Notes: generated from the sequence alone by a model not told the origin. A DNA stretch of 44,820 bases from Draconibacterium sp. (GCA_016705335.1 JADIYN010000052.1:1-44820); one strand, 5' to 3'; shown: positions 1-9,462, counted from the first letter of the stretch. Translations and numbers: made by a program.

Positions 1-1850
1 ACGATGCCGAATCGCATGGAACTATGGTTTGTCGATCAGCCCGACTGGCCTCTTCACTGGAAAATGTGCAAGTACAACCTGAGCAGGAACTTAACAAATG
101 GAGCGGCAGCGTTTGGGAGCAACAATTAACATGCAAACCAGCACATTTAAACCTGATGCTTACGGCGAATATAAAACGGCTTTTGGATCTTTCAATACAT
201 TTAAAAACACGGTTTTAGCCGGAACAGGATTGATAAACGGCAAATTTACATTTGATGCCCGGCTGTCAAAAGTTTCGTCTGATGGCTATATTGACAGAGC
301 CAGTGCCGATTTGAAATCATTTTTATTTCATCGGGATATTATTCTGAAAAACAGTTTTAAAAGCGTTAGTTTTTCGGGTTACGAAAACACATATCATGCC
401 TGGAATGGTGTTCCTTCGAACTGTTGAAACGAACCGAACTTACAATCCATCAGGTGAATATACTGATGAAAACGGCAAAACAAATTATTACAAAAACCAG
501 GTTGACGATTTTCAGCAAGACCATTTTCAACTTCATTTTACGCATAGTTTTAACCGGAATTTAAATGTGAATGCTTCGTTACATTACACGCACGGTGCAG
601 GTTATTATGAAAATTACAAGGAAGACGAAGATCTCGCGGATTATCAGATACCATTAATTCAGGTTGGTAATGAAACAATTGAAATTTCGGATGTAATAAA
701 TAGAAAATGGCTCGACAATGATTTTTATGGGATGATATATTCTTTTAATTATAAAAAGAAAAAAACCGACTTTACTTTTGGCGGTGGAACCAGCATTTAT
801 GACGGCGACCATTTTGGAAAGGTAATCTGGGCGCAGTTTTTGGGAAATGCAAAACCTAATCATGATTGGTATCGTGGCAACGGTTTGAAAAAGGATTTCA
901 ACATTTTTGCAAAATACAACTACAGTTTAACTGATAAACTCAACCTGTTCGCCGACCTTCAATACAGGAATATCAACTATAAAATTTCCGGAATTGACGA
1001 TGATTTGCGTGACATTTCGCAGGAACACAAATTCAACTTTTTCAACCCAAAATTTGGTGCTTTTTACCAAATTCAGCAAAATCAGGAATTTTACCTTTCG
1101 CTTGCAATTGCCAACCGCGAACCCAACCGCGACAATTATGTCGATGCTGATCCTACTGGAAAACAACCAACCCACGAAACATTGCACGATTGGGAGTTAG
1201 GCTATAATTACAAATCGTCGGTCTTTTCGTTTTCGGCCAATTACTATTATATGAATTATAAAAACCAGTTGGTTTTAACCGGCGAGATAAATGACGTTGG
1301 AGCGCCGATAATGGTGAATGTTGATAAAAGCTTCAGAACCGGTCTTGAATTACAGGCCGGAGTGAAGATTACGCCTAAAATTCAATGGAACGGGAATATA
1401 ACATTCAGTGTAAACAAAGTGAAAGATTTTACTGAATACATTGATAATTGGGATACATGGGGACAGGAAACTTATGAATTGGGTACAACAGACCTGGCTT
1501 TTTCTCCCAATTTTATTGGAAACAGCCGATTTGTTTTTTCTCCCGTAAATAACCTGGAGTTAAGCTTGACTTCATCGTTTGTCGGTAAACAATTTATCGA
1601 TAATACTTCGGATAACAACAGAATGCTGGATTCGTATTTTGTGAACAACTTAACGGCAGATTATACTTTCAGCACAAAATTGTTTGAAGAAATCACATTC
1701 CGGTTGATGGTCAATAATCTGTTCAACGAAGTATATGAGTCGAACGCCTGGGTGTATTCATATATTTATGAAGGAGAGCGCTACAAAATGGACGGGTATT
1801 TTCCACAGGCAGGAACAAATTTTATGTTTGGCATTGATTTTAGATTTTAG
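1..1850 (+). CDS. TonB-dependent outer-membrane receptor, C-terminal part (5' end outside window, frameshifted)
   Basis: Outer-membrane beta-barrel receptor that imports a ligand (iron complex, cofactor or glycan) using TonB energy. The start of the window reads through the end of the plug domain: DAESHG, then LWFVDQPD in another frame, LASSLENVQVQ, then NGAAAFGATINMQTS, the usual plug signature of Bacteroidota receptors. The rest is barrel, with many alternating aromatic strands, and ends in the terminal Phe (GIDFRF) expected of outer-membrane barrels. At least four frame changes occur, near 22, 45, 88-110 and 410-430; from about 430 to 1850 the frame is clean. The first ~130 nt are especially poor. 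The substrate cannot be told. The next gene converges on it across a stem-loop. Confidence 0.9.
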
Positions 1851-1856
1851 CTGGTT

Positions 1857-1897
1857 TTGAAATTGATTCCATCTTTCCCGGGTGGAGTCAATTTCAA
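1857..1897. terminator. Bidirectional stem-loop terminator between converging genes
   Basis: The 14-bp arms 1857-1870 (TTGAAATTGATTCC) and 1884-1897 (GGAGTCAATTTCAA) pair with a single G-T wobble around a 13-nt loop. The site lies 7 bases after the receptor stop and before the end of the minus-strand chorismatase-like gene. The arms carry T- and A-rich ends but no long U run, so factor-independent termination is likely rather than certain. Confidence 0.7.
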
Positions 1898-1925
1898 TTT
1901 AAGAAACTATCAGTAAATAAATTTC

Positions 1926-3056
1926 TTACTCTAAGATAACTTTTCCTTCAATCTCAACAAGTAAATCGTTGCGGCAGATATCGGCAATGATATACACAAC
2001 GGGGAGTTTGCCAAAATGGCTTTTAAATGTTCTTTTTATTGTAGGGAAATCTTTTGGGTTTTTAATGTAAACCCGCGCATGTCCATATTTTGGGTTTAAT
2101 GATTCGCCTGATAATTTATTAAGAATTTCTTTCGAATAAAGCTGTTTGATGTTATTGATTGTAATTTCCGTTTGTTCAGCCGGATTACCAACACCAACAG
2201 TTCTTTCACCGATAATTGAAGCAGTTCCGGAAATGAAAATCAGTTTTTTCCCAAACAATTCGAGGTAGCGTGCACGTTCGAATTTTGGTGTTGTTTTAAG
2301 CAGGCACTCTTCTCCTGCCAACACATTTGAACTATAAGTGTGCGCGGCAATTTGTGACGGATTATTTATTGCGAGCGATATTAATTCGTTGGATTGAACG
2401 GCTATAAATTCAATAATTACTCCTCCGCGATTCATCCCGATTCCGGTGGCAGCCGGGAAGCCGGGTTGGTCAAATAAATTGCCGTAAACAGTTGAACGCG
2501 CATTGTTAAACTCCTGGTAATGTTGTTCTTTTCCATCGAATCCAAGAATATCTTCAATATAATTCCACTGTCTGACAACAGAGTTTAAAGAAAATTCAAC
2601 CGAATTTAGAATATGCAGTAAATCGTCAAAAACCTGTATTGAATTATCCTTGCAATTTGGATTTGAAAATGACTGAACACTTCCAATCAGCACCTTGCTT
2701 TTTTCGTTTTGAAACAAAACTGCACCTCCGTTACTTATCAAAACAGAAGTTGCTTCCCAAACTGCTGGATCATAAAAACAAGCTTCGGCCAAAATTTTGC
2801 AGGTTAAAGGAGGCTGTGCAATAACACTAAGTAGAATTTTGTCGTGAAAAATATTTTCAACTTCCGATTGAATTTTTTGCTGAAAATGTAAATAACTATC
2901 TTTTGAATCCGAATCGACAAAAAAATTCAGTTTGAAAATTTTCTTCCCCGAATTGATTTTTGTTATTTGCAACAAACAGTTATTCAACTGCTCGTCCAGC
3001 GTTTTACAACTATTCTCAGGATTGATATAAATTCTGTCGCCGTTTAAAAAATACAT
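1926..3056 (-). CDS. FkbO/Hyg5-type chorismatase-like protein (RidA-related fold)
   Basis: 376 aa, intact, starting MYFLNGDRIYI. The C-terminal half resembles the RidA/YjgF-like domain of chorismatases of the FkbO/Hyg5/XanB2 group: PGFPAATGIGMNRGG (about 207-221), GTASIIGERTVG (about 282-293), and a terminal YGHARVYIKN...FGKLPVVYIIADICR stretch. Those enzymes hydrolyse chorismate to dihydroxycyclohexadiene carboxylate or to 3-/4-hydroxybenzoate, feeding pigments or secondary metabolites. The length fits the family (about 340-380 aa). No partner biosynthetic genes are adjacent: it stands between a TonB receptor and deoC. Family membership is recalled from motif pattern, so the exact reaction is inference; it could be a catalytically different Rid-like enzyme. 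Confidence 0.65.
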   Translation of the reverse strand: MYFLNGDRIYINPENSCKTLDEQLNNCLLQITKINSGKKIFKLNFFVDSDSKDSYLHFQQKIQSEVENIFHDKILLSVIAQPPLTCKILAEACFYDPAVWEATSVLISNGGAVLFQNEKSKVLIGSVQSFSNPNCKDNSIQVFDDLLHILNSVEFSLNSVVRQWNYIEDILGFDGKEQHYQEFNNARSTVYGNLFDQPGFPAATGIGMNRGGVIIEFIAVQSNELISLAINNPSQIAAHTYSSNVLAGEECLLKTTPKFERARYLELFGKKLIFISGTASIIGERTVGVGNPAEQTEITINNIKQLYSKEILNKLSGESLNPKYGHARVYIKNPKDFPTIKRTFKSHFGKLPVVYIIADICRNDLLVEIEGKVILE

Positions 3057-3116
3057 TTATCGCCGTTTTTTGGAAATGCAAATATGCCAGTTTTTTTTGG
3101 CTGAAAAAAATTGAAA

Positions 3117-3797
3117 TCAGTAAGTTCCTTCGGCTTGTGCACCATTCAGAACGGCTTCTGTTGAACCAATTCCAAGCCGGTCGGCACCTTGTTTTAGAAA
3201 TGAAACTGCATCTTCCCAGGTTCTGATTCCGCCTGAAGGTTTAACCATCATTCTGTCGCCAACGGTTTTAACCATCACCTCTATAATTTCGGGAGTAGCT
3301 TTCCCTGGACCGAAACCTGTTGAAGTTTTTACAAAATCGGCTCCGGCTTCGTACGATAGTTCGCAGGCTTTTGCAACCTGATCAAGCGTTAAATATCCGC
3401 TTTCCTGAATCACTTTTACCAAAACCCCGTTACTATGCGCCACATCAACAACTGCTTTTATATCTTCAACTACATATTCCCAATCGCCAGACAGAAACTT
3501 GCCGATATTCATCACCATGTCAATTTCATCGGTTCCGTCTTCAATGGCCTGTTTTGCCTGAAAAGCTTTTACCGGTGTGGCATCGGCGCCATGCGGAAAA
3601 CTCAGCACACATGATACTTTTACATCACTTTTTTTAAGCAATTCTTTCGCAGCTTTTATATCGCAGGGTTTTACGCACATGCTGAAAACCCCATTTTCGA
3701 TACACATTTTAGCGTTTTGTTGTAAATCGAAATCGGTTTGATCGGGTTTTAAAACTGCGTGATCTATGGTTTGGGCAACTTGTTTTTTTGTGTACAT
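3117..3797 (-). CDS. deoC: Deoxyribose-phosphate aldolase
   Basis: 226 aa, full length. Reversibly cleaves 2-deoxyribose-5-phosphate to glyceraldehyde-3-phosphate and acetaldehyde (EC 4.1.2.4) in deoxynucleoside catabolism, in the cytoplasm. Visible motifs are DHAVLKPD near the N-terminus, the Schiff-base lysine in VKTSTGFG (about 155-162) and the second catalytic lysine in MVKPSGGIRTWEDA (about 182-195), all in the class I aldolase order. The stop lies about 60 bases from the start of the chorismatase-like gene, on the same strand. No other nucleoside-catabolism genes are seen nearby. Confidence 0.95.
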   Translation of the reverse strand: MYTKKQVAQTIDHAVLKPDQTDFDLQQNAKMCIENGVFSMCVKPCDIKAAKELLKKSDVKVSCVLSFPHGADATPVKAFQAKQAIEDGTDEIDMVMNIGKFLSGDWEYVVEDIKAVVDVAHSNGVLVKVIQESGYLTLDQVAKACELSYEAGADFVKTSTGFGPGKATPEIIEVMVKTVGDRMMVKPSGGIRTWEDAVSFLKQGADRLGIGSTEAVLNGAQAEGTY

Positions 3798-3844
3798 ATA
3801 ATTTTAATATTAGTGCTGGCAACCAGCTTGTTGCAGATTGAGAT

Positions 3845-4138
3845 TTATTTCAATTTTTCAATATCCTTTGAGTTCACAAAAATATAAACCAAATAAATTG
3901 TATTATTTTTTATTTGATAAAAGATATTTGTTTGTTTGCTTAATACTGCTTTTCTTAACCTGGGGTTATATTTTGATTGAGGAAACATTTTTGAAAAAAC
4001 ACCAATGAGTTCAATTTGTTTGGATAGTTTTCTTTTGAAATTATCAACTTCTTTTTGCGACCATCTTTCAATTAAATAATTCAGAATTTCTTCCAGATTA
4101 TTGATCGCTTCATTTGTCCAGATTATTTTATAATCCAT
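3845..4138 (-). CDS. RelE/ParE-family toxin
   Basis: 97 aa from the ATG at 4138 (MDYKIIWTNEAINNLEEIL), preferred to an in-frame ATG further upstream because it gives the usual RelE/ParE N-terminus and a short overlap with the antitoxin. The sequence has the family pattern: an N-terminal beta strand then helix (TNEAINNLEEILNYL), a central basic section (KRKLSKQIEL, YNPRLRKAVLSK) and a final strand pair (YQIKNNTIYLVYIFVNSK). Toxins of this family inhibit translation (mRNA cleavage on the ribosome) or gyrase; which applies here cannot be told. The reading frame overlaps the end of the upstream antitoxin by 11 bases, indicating translational coupling. Confidence 0.8.
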   Translation of the reverse strand: MDYKIIWTNEAINNLEEILNYLIERWSQKEVDNFKRKLSKQIELIGVFSKMFPQSKYNPRLRKAVLSKQTNIFYQIKNNTIYLVYIFVNSKDIEKLK

Positions 4139-4355
4139 ATTTCGACTTGACTTCGTCATGGGAAAATACCCGTCTAGCTTCAATATCTTTCAACCCTCTT
4201 TCAATCCCTTTTTTTTCATTTTCTGAAAGATCTTCCCACCAATCATGTTCAGTTGATTTTGAATCCTTAACAATTTTCAAATACTGAATGGTTTCATCAT
4301 CCTCCAATTTTGTCAGCCATTCAATCAATTCTAATTTAATTGCATCGTGTCCCAT
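4128..4355 (-). CDS. Antitoxin of a RelE/ParE-type module
   Basis: 75 aa (MGHDAIKLELIEWLTKLEDDET...). An acidic, helix-rich small protein ending in the HDEVKSKYGL-type tail typical of Bacteroidota antitoxins paired with RelE/ParE toxins. It lies first in the pair, as in most type II modules, and overlaps the toxin by 11 bases. The N-terminal part probably carries dimerisation and DNA binding (autoregulation), and the C-terminal part wraps the toxin; this is by analogy. No clear operator palindrome was found in the roughly 50 bp upstream. Confidence 0.75.
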   Translation of the reverse strand: MGHDAIKLELIEWLTKLEDDETIQYLKIVKDSKSTEHDWWEDLSENEKKGIERGLKDIEARRVFSHDEVKSKYGL

Positions 4356-4408
4356 CAGTTTTTTTATCTCAAAGTTACAATTTTTAAGTACAGGAATTTA
4401 AAACTTCT

Positions 4409-4613
4409 CTAATCTTCCATTTCCTTCAAAATCTGTTCTACCTGTTCGTTGGTTTTCATTAGTTTATCCTTACAGATTTTTAAAAGAACTGAAACACGTT
4501 TTACTTTTTTCGGCGAGGTCGTCAACATCGAGTTCTTCGTTTTCTATTTTCTCCAGAATTTCTTCAACTTCAGCCATTGCTTCGTTGTACGACATAGTTT
4601 TTTTAGTTGTCAT
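4409..4613 (-). CDS. xseB: Exodeoxyribonuclease VII small subunit (one-base frameshift)
   Basis: Read from ATG 4613 as MTTKKTMSYNEAMAEVEEIL..., with the XseB pattern YNEAMAEVEEILEKIENEELDVDDLAEKVKR. It then breaks in a run of six A (about 4508-4516); removing one A restores VKRVSVLLKICKDKL...EQILKEMED to the stop at 4409, giving 67 aa, the normal family length. It overlaps the xseA stop by 11 bases. XseB coats the XseA coiled coil to form the nuclease that degrades single-stranded DNA to oligonucleotides. The break is probably a homopolymer error. Confidence 0.85.
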
Positions 4614-6050
4614 TGCTATCTTTTTTTGTGATTTTACTTAAAATGCTGCCATCGGTAAACCGGGTTTCAATCTCTTCGTTAATGTTGAGTTGTTTTGTCG
4701 ATTTCACGATTTTTCCTTCTCTTAAAGTTAGAGTATATCCGCGTTTTAACACGTTTTCAGGATAAATTAAACGAGCTGTATTTTCATGGAAGAGAATTCT
4801 TTTCTGTTCCATTGAAATCATATTTTTTGCTTGTCCTGTTAGTAAATCTTTGTAATGACCGAGAACCGACCGCTGTTTTAACATCGATTGGTTAACTACA
4901 TGTTTCAGGTTTCGGCGTTTTTGAAATAAATTGTTTTTTGAAACGGCAAACCACAACAAAACTTTCGATTTTATATTGTGTTTCATCCGGTTCAATTCGT
5001 GTTCTTTTTGAAACGAAAACTGTTTAACAGCCCGCTGAAGCTGGTTTCCTTTTTTTGTTAACTGCGATTGGTTTTTATTGATAAAACCTGCTACAGCATA
5101 ATCAAGGTTTGAAGCTGCCAGTTCGAGTTGTTTTTGGTGCGATTCAATTAAATTCCTTGTCAGTTGCACAATTTCATTTTCCAGCTCAAGCATTTTGTCA
5201 TAAAAACGTTCCATTCCTTTTATCAGAAATTCAGCCACGGCAGTTGGCGTTTTCATTCGGTGTGGGCAACAAGGTCAATAATTGTATCGTCTTTTTCGTG
5301 TCCAATCCCGGTAATCACAGGCAACGGAAACTGTGTGATATTAAATGCAAGATCGTAATTATCAAAACTGCTTAAATCGGCAGTGGCGCTGCCGCCACCG
5401 CGGATAATTACCACGGCATCAAAAAAATCTTCGTGTTCATAAATCCGTTCAAGGGCGTTTATTATTGAAGGAACCGCATCAGATCCCTGCATGGTTGACT
5501 GAAAAAGTTTAGTGTAGAATTTGAAACCGAAATCGTTGTTTTCCAACTGGTTCATAAAATCCTGAAAACCCGCTGCAGTTGCTGAAGAAATTACAGCAAT
5601 TTTCTGCGGAACCAAAGGAAGCTGCAATTCTTTATTCATTTCGAAAACACCTTGCGACTGCAACCTGTTTATAATTTCTTTGCGTTGCATGGCCATGTCG
5701 CCAACTGTATAAATGGGGTCGATATCTTTTATATTCAAACTCAGGCCAAATGACGAATGATATTCAACCGAAACCTGTACAAGAATTTTTATTCCCTGAG
5801 CTAAATATTGCCCGGTTGTGGTTTCGAAATAGGGTTTTAACATGCGGTAAGTGTATGACCAGATGGTTGCCCGCGAACGCGCAACAATTTCAGCACCTTG
5901 TTTTTCAATCAATTCAAGGTAGCAGTGTCCGTTGCGGTTTTCCTTTAATTCGCTCACTTCGGCAATTACCCAAACTGTTGACGGGAATGCTTTTGCAAGC
6001 GTTTCTTTTACCTGCTCATTTAATTCCGAAAGGGTAAGTTTCTGCTCCAT
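4603..6050 (-). CDS. xseA: Exodeoxyribonuclease VII large subunit (one-base frameshift)
   Basis: About 482 aa when joined. The N-terminal part (to about 5258) has the OB-fold nucleic-acid-binding domain (LSELNEQVKETLAKAFPSTVWV, NGHCYLELIEK) and the catalytic domain with VISSATAAGFQDF and the IRGGGS...FDNYDLAF and VITGIGHEKDDTIIDLVAHT signatures. The frame then shifts and continues MKTPTAVAEFL followed by the long basic coiled coil to KKDSNDN. A single missing base in the VAHT-R junction explains the split. It is the catalytic subunit of ExoVII, with xseB next in the operon and the subtilase gene upstream on the same strand. Confidence 0.93.
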
Positions 6051-6073
6051 TCTTTAATGTACTTTGCTCAGTT

Positions 6074-7690
6074 TTATTGTTTCTGATGCGTTTTCGACTT
6101 ATTTTTAAAAATAAAATCCATTTGGCAACAAGTTCAAATTGCTGAGTTCAATTTTTTGAACATCTGATTTTCCCATTTTTGCAGCAATTTACCATCTATC
6201 GAATAAATTTCAATAACGATTTTGCCATTTGTCTGACTTCCTTCTTTTTCAATAATCAGCACATCGTTTACGGGATTTGGATAAGCCTTCCAATTCTTTA
6301 GATTGCCTAAAATAGTGGCTGAAGTATTCATTAGTGAAAAATGTGCTTTTTGCATATCCGGAATTCCAAAACCCATAAAATTATCAGGGTTTTCAAATAA
6401 ATGCCCGCTACTTTCTAGAATTAGTTTAATATGTTTTGAAGTTGCTTCGGGGAAAGCCTGCCATAAACAGGCAGCCATTCCGGCCATTACAGGTGAAGAA
6501 AAGGAAGTACCATTTGAAAATCCAGGAGTTCCGCCGCTTAGCAGTAAATATGTATTCCAGCCAACAGCCGTTACGTTGGGTTTGGTTTTACCACCAAAAG
6601 CCGGACCCAGAGATGAAAAAGGTGCTGTAATACTATCTTTATTTACAGCGCCAACAGCAATAACATTTTCTCCGTCGGCCGGTGCTGAAATGTATTTCCA
6701 GGTTTTATTACCTTCATTTCCGGCACTTGAAAAGACAAGCATACCGCGCGATGCAGCAATATTTGCACCCTGAGTTATTCGTGTTGTTTTTCCATCCAAA
6801 TCTGCGTAAGTATGATTTGTTGTGGAGTCTTTAAAATCTGTATATCCCAGCGAAGAATTAATTATATCGACCCCAACACTGTCTGCAAATTCAGCAGCGG
6901 CAACCCAGTTGTCTTCTTCAATAATATATTCAGAACCGGTATCTTCCGAGCGAATCAGCCAGTAAGCAGCATTGGTGGCTGTGCCAATTAGCTGACCCGG
7001 AATATTCGCTCCCATACACGAAAGCACGCTCATCCCGTGATAATGAGTGTTGAAAATATCTGAATTGATCAACAAAATCCTTTGTACCTAAAATCTGATT
7101 GTTTGCCCACAAACTGTCGAATGCAGAATATTTATCGGCATTTAAAAAACCTCCGTCAAGAATTGCAATTTGCATGCCTTGTCCCTTGTAATTCTGGTTG
7201 TGAAGAAATTGTCCGTTCAATAACCCGGTTTGAAAAACTGATTGCCCGTAATATGAAGTATCTATCGGGTTATAATCGTAACTCTCAAACTCTTGAAACT
7301 TATCGAAAGCGCTTTTGGGCTGTATTTTTGGTTTTGTAAGTTGAACTTCCTTAACAAACGGCAACTGTAAAACTTTGTATGAGAAGCTGTCGGTTTCGGT
7401 TTTAACAGTAATTCCGTTTAGCCATTTTGAAGCATGTACAAATTCAACACCCGGTTTTATTACTTCGGAAATGTAGTTTGCGTTTACGGGTAAATCAAGA
7501 GAATCAATATCGATATTTTGTTTTTTCCGGCGTTCAATTGCCCGGTCAGAAAGATATTTTTCAGGTGTTGAAAATGAGAATTCAGAGTTGTTTTTATCAG
7601 TAAATGCCACCCAGTAATAATCCTGCCCATGGCTTGAAATGATTGAAAAACTACAACAGATATTATTGTTAAGAATAAACCTTTTGACAT
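6074..7690 (-). CDS. Secreted subtilisin-like (S8) serine protease with type IX sorting tail (frameshifted)
   Basis: About 535 aa when joined. Signal peptide MSKGLFLTIISVVVFQSFQA, then AFTDKNNSEFSFSTPEKYL, a start common in Bacteroidota secreted subtilases. Catalytic triad: Asp in AILDGGFL, His in HYHGMSVLSCM, Ser in NGTSFSSPVMAGMAA; the oxyanion Asn is in SSAGNEGN. A C-terminal YPNPVNDVLII...YSIDGKLLQKW domain matches the type IX sorting signal, so the protein is probably exported to the cell surface. Breaks occur near 7615 (after the signal peptide), near 7080 (before the His motif) and near 6140 (in the sorting domain, where another frame continues LSNLNLLPNGFYF). The exact stop, 6074-6110, is uncertain. 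Confidence 0.88.
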
Positions 7691-7750
7691 AACGGCCTGA
7701 CTTTGAACTTCAAAAAACTTGCTGGCAATGTAATGAAATATCGGTCACAT

Positions 7751-8545
7751 TCATTTGTTAATATTCTTTTTTAACATGTATTCCGATGGATTTTGCATGT
7801 ATTTTTCGGGGTCAGCAATCGAGTCTTTTCCTTTTTCCATGTTTAGTAACTGCAGGTTGGCAATGCTGTCGCGAACATTTGGATTGAGCAATTCTCCTTC
7901 GTTATAAAACAATGAATATTGGTATTCTCCCTTCTCGTTGAAATATTTCCATTCACCGTGATGCAGGCCGTTTTTGTAGTTGGCCTCAAGTTCAACCCTA
8001 CCGTTTTCAAAATAGGTGAGGCACAATCCATTTCGCTGGTCGTTTTTCATTTTACATTTAAAATATGGTTTGCCTGTTTTAAAGTAAACACTGTAACTTC
8101 CTTCCTGTTTATCGTTTACCCAATCGGTTTCCTCCCAAACTTCGCCTGTTTCATAGTATTTATGCGACTTTCCGTATTTTTTGTCTTCAACGTATTGTTC
8201 GTCGGCAACTTTTATGTTTTCTGAAAAATAGACCCACAACCCCGATTTTTTTTCGTTCAGATAAATTCCTTCGGCTACCTTTTTTCCCCATTCGTCAAAA
8301 AGTTGGGCGTCAGCCGAATCAGAATCGGTTCTGTAATTAATAATGGCTTTTAACTGGCCACCGCTGTGAAATCGTTTCCACTCACCAACAGGTTTGCCAT
8401 CCTTGAAATTGCCCTGGTAAATTGGCTTTCCATTGGGCTGTTGTTTTTGCCAAAGTCCCTGCCGTAACCCTTTTCCATCGGTTTGGTTAACCTGAGAATA
8501 AGCAAAAACCGGAATAAAAAAGAGCAACAAAATTGCGATGCGCAT
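7751..8545 (-). CDS. Exported MORN-like repeat protein
   Basis: 264 aa, intact. Signal peptide MRIAILLLFFIPVFAYSQ. The rest consists of repeats of about 23 residues of the form G-x-W-x-x-(Y/F)-x-x-x-G-x-(hydrophobic)-x-x-x-x-x-Y-x-x-G, e.g. GLRQGLWQKQQPNGKPIYQG, GEWKRFHSGGQLKAIINY, GLWVYFSENIKVADEQY, GEWKYFNEKGEYQYSLF, matching the toxin-antitoxin-type YwqK / MORN-variant repeat family. No catalytic residues are visible. It is probably a periplasmic or surface beta-structured protein with unknown role. It is transcribed toward the subtilase about 60 bp downstream. Confidence 0.8.
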   Translation of the reverse strand: MRIAILLLFFIPVFAYSQVNQTDGKGLRQGLWQKQQPNGKPIYQGNFKDGKPVGEWKRFHSGGQLKAIINYRTDSDSADAQLFDEWGKKVAEGIYLNEKKSGLWVYFSENIKVADEQYVEDKKYGKSHKYYETGEVWEETDWVNDKQEGSYSVYFKTGKPYFKCKMKNDQRNGLCLTYFENGRVELEANYKNGLHHGEWKYFNEKGEYQYSLFYNEGELLNPNVRDSIANLQLLNMEKGKDSIADPEKYMQNPSEYMLKKNINK

Positions 8546-8694
8546 ATTTGAATTTTTAATAAAACTGCGAAATTAGGAATTTATTTTAGTTGTTTCGAAA
8601 AGGGAATTTTATACCGGCTTTAATAATTTACTTTTCATACACTTCAATAATCAAATTTTGCTTGAAAGAAATTAGGTTTTGAATGGGATTATAA

Positions 8695-8731
8695 AATGAA
8701 GTAATACTTAATAAATTAAACATTATATTTG
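8695..8731 (+). promoter_or_regulatory. Putative autoregulated promoter of the XRE-cupin gene (palindromic operator plus -7 box)
   Basis: The palindrome AAGTAATACTT at 8699-8709, within the longer AATGAAGTAATACTTAATAA, lies 14 bases upstream of TATATTTG (8724-8731), which matches the Bacteroidota -7 consensus TAnnTTTG. The gene starts at 8754. The palindrome occupies the place where a -33 TTTG element would be, and no TTTG is seen there, so a protein bound to it would repress or replace normal sigma contact. The same palindrome recurs at 9326-9336. Confidence 0.5.
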
Positions 8732-8753
8732 AGCTTTAATTTTTAACTGCAAC

Positions 8754-9303
8754 ATGAATAAAATTGGTGAAAGAATAAAAAAGAAACGCGAACTACTCAA
8801 TTTAAACTTAAACACACTTGCTGAAAAGGTTGGAATAAGTTCAAGCGCACTCTCGCAAATTGAAAAATCCAAATCATTTCCGTCTATTTTCACACTTAAA
8901 TCTATTGCTGAAAATCTTTATACTTCTGTTGGAGAGCTGATTGGGGAGAATGACTCTTTGAGCAACAATCCTGTAGTCACAAAAAAAGATCAAATATATC
9001 GATCAAAATAAATCAGGTACCATACTCTATTTTTTATCGCATCACGATATTAATAAGCAAATGGACACTTATTTAGTGAGATTTGCAAAAGCATCGGGAA
9101 TTGAAGGACTTTTTACAAGCAATAATGGTCAGGTGTTTTGTCATATGCTTACTGGTGAAATAAGGTTTGAGCTTGATGGTAAGGCATTTATCCTAAAACA
9201 AGGCGACAGTATTTATTTTAATGCGCGAACTCCGCACGATGCCGTGAATAATGCTGAGGGTGTTAGTGAACTGCTTTGGATACAATCACCACCCAACTTT
9301 TAG
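8754..9303 (+). CDS. XRE-family HTH regulator with C-terminal cupin sensor domain (one frameshift)
   Basis: About 182 aa when joined. Residues 1-60 are a Cro/C1-type helix-turn-helix (IGERIKKKRELLNLNLNTLA, VGISSSALSQIEKSKSFPS, SIAENLYTSVGELIG). The frame breaks near 8990-9000 and resumes in +1 as YIDQNKSGTILYFLSHHDINKQ, running into a cupin barrel: GQVFCHMLTGEIRFELDGKAFILKQGDSIYFNARTPHDAVNN. Such XRE-cupin proteins bind DNA as dimers and sense a small ligand in the barrel. Matching palindromes upstream of this gene and of the DUF4914 gene suggest that it regulates itself and the next operon. Confidence 0.85.
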
Positions 9304-9320
9304 ATTATCTTATTCTTAAA

Positions 9321-9383
9321 TTATTAAGTAATACTTCATTTGTTAAGTTGCTTGAAGTATATTTGTTCGCTGAAGTAATATTG
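9321..9383 (+). promoter_or_regulatory. Putative operator cluster and promoter for the DUF4914 operon
   Basis: TTATTAAGTAATACTTCATT (9321-9340) is the reverse complement, with one mismatch, of the operator upstream of the XRE-cupin gene; its core AAGTAATACTT is at 9326-9336. A TTTG (9339-9342) and TATATTTG (9358-9365) follow with a 15-base gap, a somewhat tight Bacteroidota promoter. Two further half-site copies, TGAAGTATATTTG (9353-9365) and TGAAGTAATATTG (9372-9384), overlap and follow the -7 box 19 bases apart. The arrangement suggests cooperative binding of the adjacent XRE regulator. Confidence 0.5.
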
Positions 9384-9407
9384 CAAAAACAACTTGCAAT
9401 ATTTTTT
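9377..9407 (+). terminator. Stem-loop with T run: regulator terminator or leader attenuator
   Basis: Perfect 10-bp arms AATATTGCAA (9377-9386) and TTGCAATATT (9394-9403) enclose a 7-base loop and are followed by a run of T to 9407. This is a factor-independent terminator in form, though AT-rich. It lies after the regulator stop but downstream of the putative DUF4914 promoter, so it could either end the regulator transcript or sit in the 5' leader of the DUF4914 mRNA. Confidence 0.6.
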
Positions 9408-9462
9408 AGGATAATTATTAACAAATTAACAGACAGCAATTTAATCAAGAAGAATCTACTAG

